64,000 nucleotides of DNA from Erythrophleum ivorense (Eukaryota > Streptophyta > Magnoliopsida > Fabales > Fabaceae), in contig JAIUCV010000001.1 of the NCBI GenBank assembly GCA_026724425.1, positions 3,048,001-3,112,000 of the forward strand, written 5' to 3'. The translations under genes were made by a program, and so were the position numbers. Positions within the stretch are counted from its first letter, which is position 1. Every line of letters begins with the position of its first letter. The notes under the pieces are model-generated. The model saw only the letters and a list, made by a program, of their open reading frames with translations, searched no databases and was not told the origin of the DNA. Positions 59,375 to 64,000 of the stretch are shown one piece after another.

Positions 59375-62300
59375 AAAAAAATTATATTTAAGGACCATAC
59401 TTTGTAAAATTTACAATGAAATATTTTAAAAACTTAAATTATTCCTGAGGCCAAAAGACCTTATTTTTTGTTTGCAAAGGTGAAAATACCCCTCATCTAT
59501 TTTCCTTTTACATTTTTGTTCTCATCCATCTATCTTTCTATCTTCTCTCACTCTCATACTACTCTCTATTTTCTCTCCCTCTTTCCTCCTAAAATCCATT
59601 GAAGAAGCTAGACGGAACGTCCAAGACTCATCCATTTAAGAAGGCCTCTCCTTTCATGAATATCCCTTTCTATATGATCAAAGAAAACACATCCATATGT
59701 GAAGAAAATCCATCCATTCTACTTTGTTACATTATGATTGCTAAAAAAGAAAAAGGGAAAAGTAGATGGTATAGATACAATGTGTAGAACAAGAAAAAAA
59801 AGATGAGTGAGTTTTTTTTTTCTTTTTTTAATTATTTGTATGGCTTTTCTTCTTCTATGTAGATGGCGGTTTGACAATCTCTCTCTCTATATATATATAT
59901 ATATGTTCATGGCAATTCTTGTGGGTTTGCTTTTGATACTTTATTTTTACTCTACTCTATTGAAATGGAATCAAGTTAGTTACTTAAAAAAAAAAAGTGA
60001 TAGAAAACCTAAAACTTGATAATAGTAATAATAATAAAATTCTTGTGTAATTTGAGGAAGTTTAGGTTGTAATTTTTTAATTCATTCATAAAAACACAAC
60101 AAAGAGATCATTGTATATGTTTACTTCCAAACAAGGGAAGGAAGTAGCAACTAAATGATGCATTTGATGTTAGATATGAATTATCTGTGTAAGAAATGTT
60201 TAGGGGTAGCAAAGTGGTAATTTTTGCAGGTTCATCAAGTGGTTGTAACTTTCTTAAAACACCCTTGTAAAACTAAGTTATTACTTTAAAAGTATGAATG
60301 GTAACTTTGAAGAGTAAAATATATATTTATTTATAAAATAATTGTAAAAGTCTCTTGTAATTTAAGAAAACCTGAATTGTAATTAATATTTAAGATAGGA
60401 TGCTCTATGAAAATTGAAAAGCAAAGTATAACAAACTTAAATCTGGGTTGTAATAATTTTAGAAGTCCCTACAACTTAAAAACTTAGAGGAGCATGGTTG
60501 TAATTGATATTCTAGGTGGGATGCTCTGTAAAAATTGGAAAGCAAAGTGGTAATAAATCTAAAACTAGGTTGTAATAATCTAAAAAATCCCTTCAACTTA
60601 AGGAAGCATATGTTGTAATTAATATTCAAGATAGGGTGCTTTATAAGAATTAAAAAACAAAGTAGGAACAAATCTAAAATTAGGTTGTAATAATTCTAAA
60701 AGTTCCTTACAATTTAAGGAAGTATATATTGTAATTAATATTCAAGATAGATTACTCCATAAGAATTGGGAAGTAAGATGATAACAAATTTAAAACTAGG
60801 CTGTAATAATTTTAAAAGTTCTTTGTAACTCTAAGAAAATTGGGTTATAACAAAGTCTGACCAATTTTCATTCGAAAATAATTTATTACAATTTAGGCTT
60901 CCTAATTAGAAGAGACTTTTAGGATTAGACTTGTTACCTCTTTACTTCCCAATTTTTAGGAAGCACCCTATCTTTGTTTCTTGTAACTTTAGAAAGTATG
61001 GATTGTAACAAAGTCTCACCAATTTTCAATAGGAAATAGCTTGTTAAAACCTAGACTTCCTAATTACAAGAGACTTTTAGGATTATTGCAATCTAATTTT
61101 TGACTTTTAACTCTTTACTTTCCAATTTTCAAATAACTTCCTATCTTGAATATTAATTATAACTCATGCTTCGTTAAAGTTGTAAGAGACTTTTAAAATT
61201 ATTATAACTTGGTTTTAGGTTTGTTATCATCTTGTTTTTCAATTCTCATTGAGTATCTTATCTTGAATATTAATTACAATACGTGCTTCCTTAAATTGCA
61301 AAGGCTTTTATGATTATTACAATCTGATTTTAGATTTCTTACCATCTTAGTTCTAAATTCTCATGGGATAACTTACCTTAAATATTAATTACAATACATG
61401 CTTCTTCAAGTCACAAAGGACGTTTAAGATTATTACAATTCAATTTTAGATATTTTATCACTTTGCTTCCCAATTTTCATGAAGCACTATATTTTGAATA
61501 TAATTACAACTCAAACTTCTTTAAATTACAAGAGACTTTAGGATTGTTACTCCCTTCAACTAAATATACCTCTTGTTTTTCAAAAGTTACAACTTTTGCT
61601 TTTAAAAGTTAAAACTTGATTTTTCTTAAATTACAAGGGTTTTTTAGGAAAGTTACAACCATTAGATGAATCCATGAAAATTACTACTTTGTAACTCCCA
61701 AACACTTTTACATGGACATTTCATATCCTACATTAAGTGCATCATTTAGCTATTACTTTCTTCCTTTGTTTGTTGCAAACATGGGGGATGATCTCTTTAC
61801 TACAATTTGGTGAATGACATAGAAAGTTTCAATTTAAGCTTCCTTAAGTTACAAAAGAATTTTACTGTTATTATTATTACAAGGTTTTAGGTATTCTACA
61901 ACCTCTTTTCCTATATCCTTACTTGATTCCATTTCAACATAACAAAGCAAAAATAAAACATCAAAACTACACCCACAAGAATTGTCATAAACAAGGCCAT
62001 TGACCATTTGCATAGAAGAAGAAAAGCCATGCACATAAAAAAAATTGAAGAACCCACTCCCTTTTTTTCTTGTTCTGCATATTGTATATGCAACAATCTA
62101 CTTTTTCTTTTTTCTTTTTTTCTCCTTTTAATAATTGTAATGTAGTAAAATAAAATGGATGGGTCTTCTTTGATCACACAAAAAGGCATATTCACAAAAG
62201 GATGGATCTTCTTTAAAGTTCCATCTAACTTCTTCAATGAATTCTAGGAAGAGAGAGGGAGAGAAGACCAAGAGTAGTATGAGAGTGAGAGAAGACAAAG

Positions 62301-62460
62301 AGATAGATGGATGAAAACAAAAATATAAGGAAAAATAGATGGAAATATTTCATTTTTGCAAACAAAAAATAAGGTCTTTTGTTTCTTAGGAATAATTTGT
62401 TTTTAAGCTCTTTCATTGTAAATTTTATAAAATTTGGATTCTTAAATGTAATTTTCCACA
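59375..62460. mobile_element. 3.1-kb foldback element with tandem arrays in each arm
   Basis: The left end from ATTATATTTAAGGA and the reversed right end from ATTACATTTAAGAA stay aligned for hundreds of bases: AAAATTTACAATGAAA, AAAAGACCTTATTTTTTG, TTTTCATCCATCTATC-type, CTCTCACTCTCATACTACTC and CATTGAAGAAG(C/T)TAGA. Inward, each arm carries about four tandem units of 115-122 bp with TTGTAATTAATATTCAAGAT: starts at about 60,375, 60,497, 60,612 and 60,728 on the left, and inverted at about 61,141, 61,258, 61,375 and 61,491 on the right. The centre is near 60,930. Paired small frames (59,599-59,787 plus and 62,237-61,911 minus) both begin MKKLDGT. No transposase is recognised. This is the plan of foldback or long-TIR Mutator-like elements. 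Confidence 0.85.
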
Positions 62461-63034
62461 AAAAAACTCACACTTCCTCTTGATGATGTACAAAGGAGAA
62501 GGGAAAAGAATGTCATATCATCACTTAACATTTCACGTCAATAATTAACAATCCACCTCACTCAATTACTAATAAAAAGTAGATGAAGGGACTAAAATAG
62601 TAACACTTTGATCTATGAGAAACTATTTTGAGGAGAACCATCTATAAAAGGTATAAATGAAGAATGAACCCATCTATGAAGAATCAAAATAGAGTTTTAC
62701 TCATTTTGAAAATCACTTTTCTCTTCTTTTTCTACCTAATTTCACCGTTGCATTTCGAAACAAAATGCAGAGGGATCCAAATTTGAAGAACTTAAGTCTC
62801 ATATGGTAAGATGCTGTGTTATATTACACGGTATTAATAAGGGGAATAGTTAGTTAATTATTATAAGCACTGAAAAGAGTTAGTTAATGATAACTAATTG
62901 ATGTATCTAGCTAACTATCTAAGATTAGTATAAATAAGATAGTTAAGGACCCTGGTAATTTTAAGTTCTATTGGTAGCAATGAGGATGTCAATTTCAATG
63001 CCTTGTATCATGTTAATTAGAGGAATTACAAACT
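62461..63034. other. Unassigned sequence
   Basis: No gene or repeat recognised with confidence. Confidence 0.5.
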
Positions 63035-63430
63035 TATCTTGAATTTTGCTGAAATTAAATAATTTTTTAAAAAATATACATAGATCTATCTTAAAACAAA
63101 AAATTATCTTACACTTAGTTCAATTAAAATTTTTTTATTAAAATAACCTCAATTAACCTAAAAATATTTTGTTAACTAAAATATCTTTTTTTATGAAGGG
63201 TATTAGATCCCTTGAAATAAAAAGTTATGATATATTTTAATCTAATTTTTAATTTTGACTAAAATATCTTCAATTAACTTATATATATATTTGACTAAAT
63301 TACCCTCTGATGTTTTTTATGGAGGGTACTTTAGTCCAAAAAAAATTTAAAATTAAACTAAAATGTATATTTTAAAAATAGAGAAGATACTTGTATAATT
63401 TCAGTAAAACTTAATAAAAGTTTATGTAAC
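63035..63430. mobile_element. AT-rich foldback MITE, relative of 45,373-45,715
   Basis: The left arm has TGAAATTAAATAATTTTTT, AAAAATATACATAGATC and ACCTCAATTAACC. The reversed right arm has TGAAATTATACAAGTATC, AAAATATACATTTTAG and GTACCCTCCATAAAAA. The middle repeats (T/C)TCAATTAACTTA. Same family as the element in the promoter of transporter copy 2, judging by word order. Confidence 0.55.
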
Positions 63431-63559
63431 TTACTTTAATAATTATTAGTTTAATATTATCTAGGTGTTTAGTTTTTGAGTATTATAATTATGTCTTAGG
63501 ATTTTTCTCTAAATTTAATCTGAATTTAGAAAAAAATATTTATCTTCAGATTATTTTAT

Positions 63560-63870
63560 AGTTCATCGTTATGGTCAAGAACTCGCAATTAAAGTATTAT
63601 AAATAATCTATATAAAGAACTGAAGGAATGTGTTTTTCTTCCAAGGCTTTGCCAATCCTATTTTTGCTTTAATCCCTAAATTTCAACCAGATTATTGTTT
63701 AATGATTAGTTCATCTTTATGGGCAAGAGCTTAACGTGTAGTTAAATTTCAAAGTATTATAAATGATGTATAAACAACTGAAATAAGGTGTTTTTCTTCC
63801 TAAGCGTTGCCAATCCTATCTTTGCTTTAATCCCTAAATTTTAACGAGGTTATTGTGCAATGACTGGTTA
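63560..63870. repeat. Direct repeat, about 157-bp period, two units
   Basis: Units near 63,560-63,710 and 63,716-63,868 share AGTTCATC(G/T)TTATGG, CAAGA(A/G)CT, AAAGTATTATAAAT, GTGTTTTTCTTCC, TTGCCAATCCTAT(T/C)TTTGC and TTTAATCCCTAAATTT. Confidence 0.8.
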
Positions 63871-63904
63871 TGAGAAAGTTGAGTTCTATTCCATGTTGAA
63901 AAAA

Positions 63905-64000
63905 CCGGACCGGACCGGCCGGTTCGACCGGGAACCAGTCCCTGGTCCGGTCCGGTCGTGGTTGAAAACCGGTCAAGCAAAGAACCGGTCAAGAACCTGT
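63905..64000. mobile_element. CCGG-rich repeat end, cut by the window edge
   Basis: Dense ACCGGACCGG, CCGGTTCGACCGG and ACCGGTCAA words within 96 bp, far more GC-rich than the flanks. Plant elements of several families have such ends; I cannot assign one. A decayed relative may lie at 16,480-16,660. Confidence 0.5.

Noticed and set aside
1..64000. CRISPR arrays, operons, bacterial or phage genes, tRNA or rRNA genes
   Set aside because: The window is plant nuclear DNA with spliced genes; repeats found have transposon or satellite plans, and I saw no tRNA or rRNA sequence, though a dedicated tRNA scan was not possible.

Overview
The window is nuclear DNA of a flowering plant, most likely a eudicot. 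It is AT-rich, the genes are split by GT-AG introns, it is crowded with plant-type LINE, Copia, TRIM, MULE, Harbinger and CACTA-like repeats, and the three intact genes all match plant families. The species cannot be named from the sequence. Exon models were built by hand from splice sites, reading frame and remembered family sequences; no search was run. Arabidopsis locus names are recollections.

Layout. Positions 1-8,300 hold no recognised gene: a palindromic repeat at 91-690, a CACTA-like fragment at about 2,640-4,280 and microsatellites. Positions 8,357-30,460 (minus strand) are one gene of 7 coding exons for a 572-residue degenerate DEAD-box helicase-like protein. About 92% of its span is intron. 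Those introns hold a Pack-MULE-like element with a thioredoxin fragment (10,766-12,140), a 274-bp tandem repeat, two Copia remnants, a MULE-like MITE, the 3' end of one LINE, and a second LINE that itself contains a TRIM and a solo LTR. Positions 30,460-37,590 are intergenic, with two CACTA-like ends and several MITEs.

Positions 37,591-53,975 are a tandem duplication of an amino-acid/GABA transporter gene. The first copy (38,383-42,354, 7 exons, 462 residues) looks intact. The second (47,532-53,036) is a pseudogene with frameshifts, a nonsense codon, a truncated exon and a lost splice donor. Three TIR elements absent from copy 1 sit in or beside it, so copy 1 serves as the empty site. Positions 55,143-58,221 are an intact 7-exon gene joining a trihelix DNA-binding domain to a UMP-kinase-type amino-acid-kinase domain (523 residues).

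Positions 58,222-64,000 are repeats: a roughly 125-bp inverted repeat, a 3.1-kb foldback element whose arms each carry about four 116-bp tandem units in opposite orientation, an AT-rich foldback MITE, a direct repeat, and a CCGG-rich repeat end cut by the window edge.

The three working genes share no obvious pathway (RNA metabolism, membrane transport, and a DNA-binding/nucleotide-kinase fusion). What links the region is its transposon history. The strongest leads are the Pack-MULE-like element with its thioredoxin fragment, the 3.1-kb foldback element, and the dated set of insertions in the transporter pseudogene.
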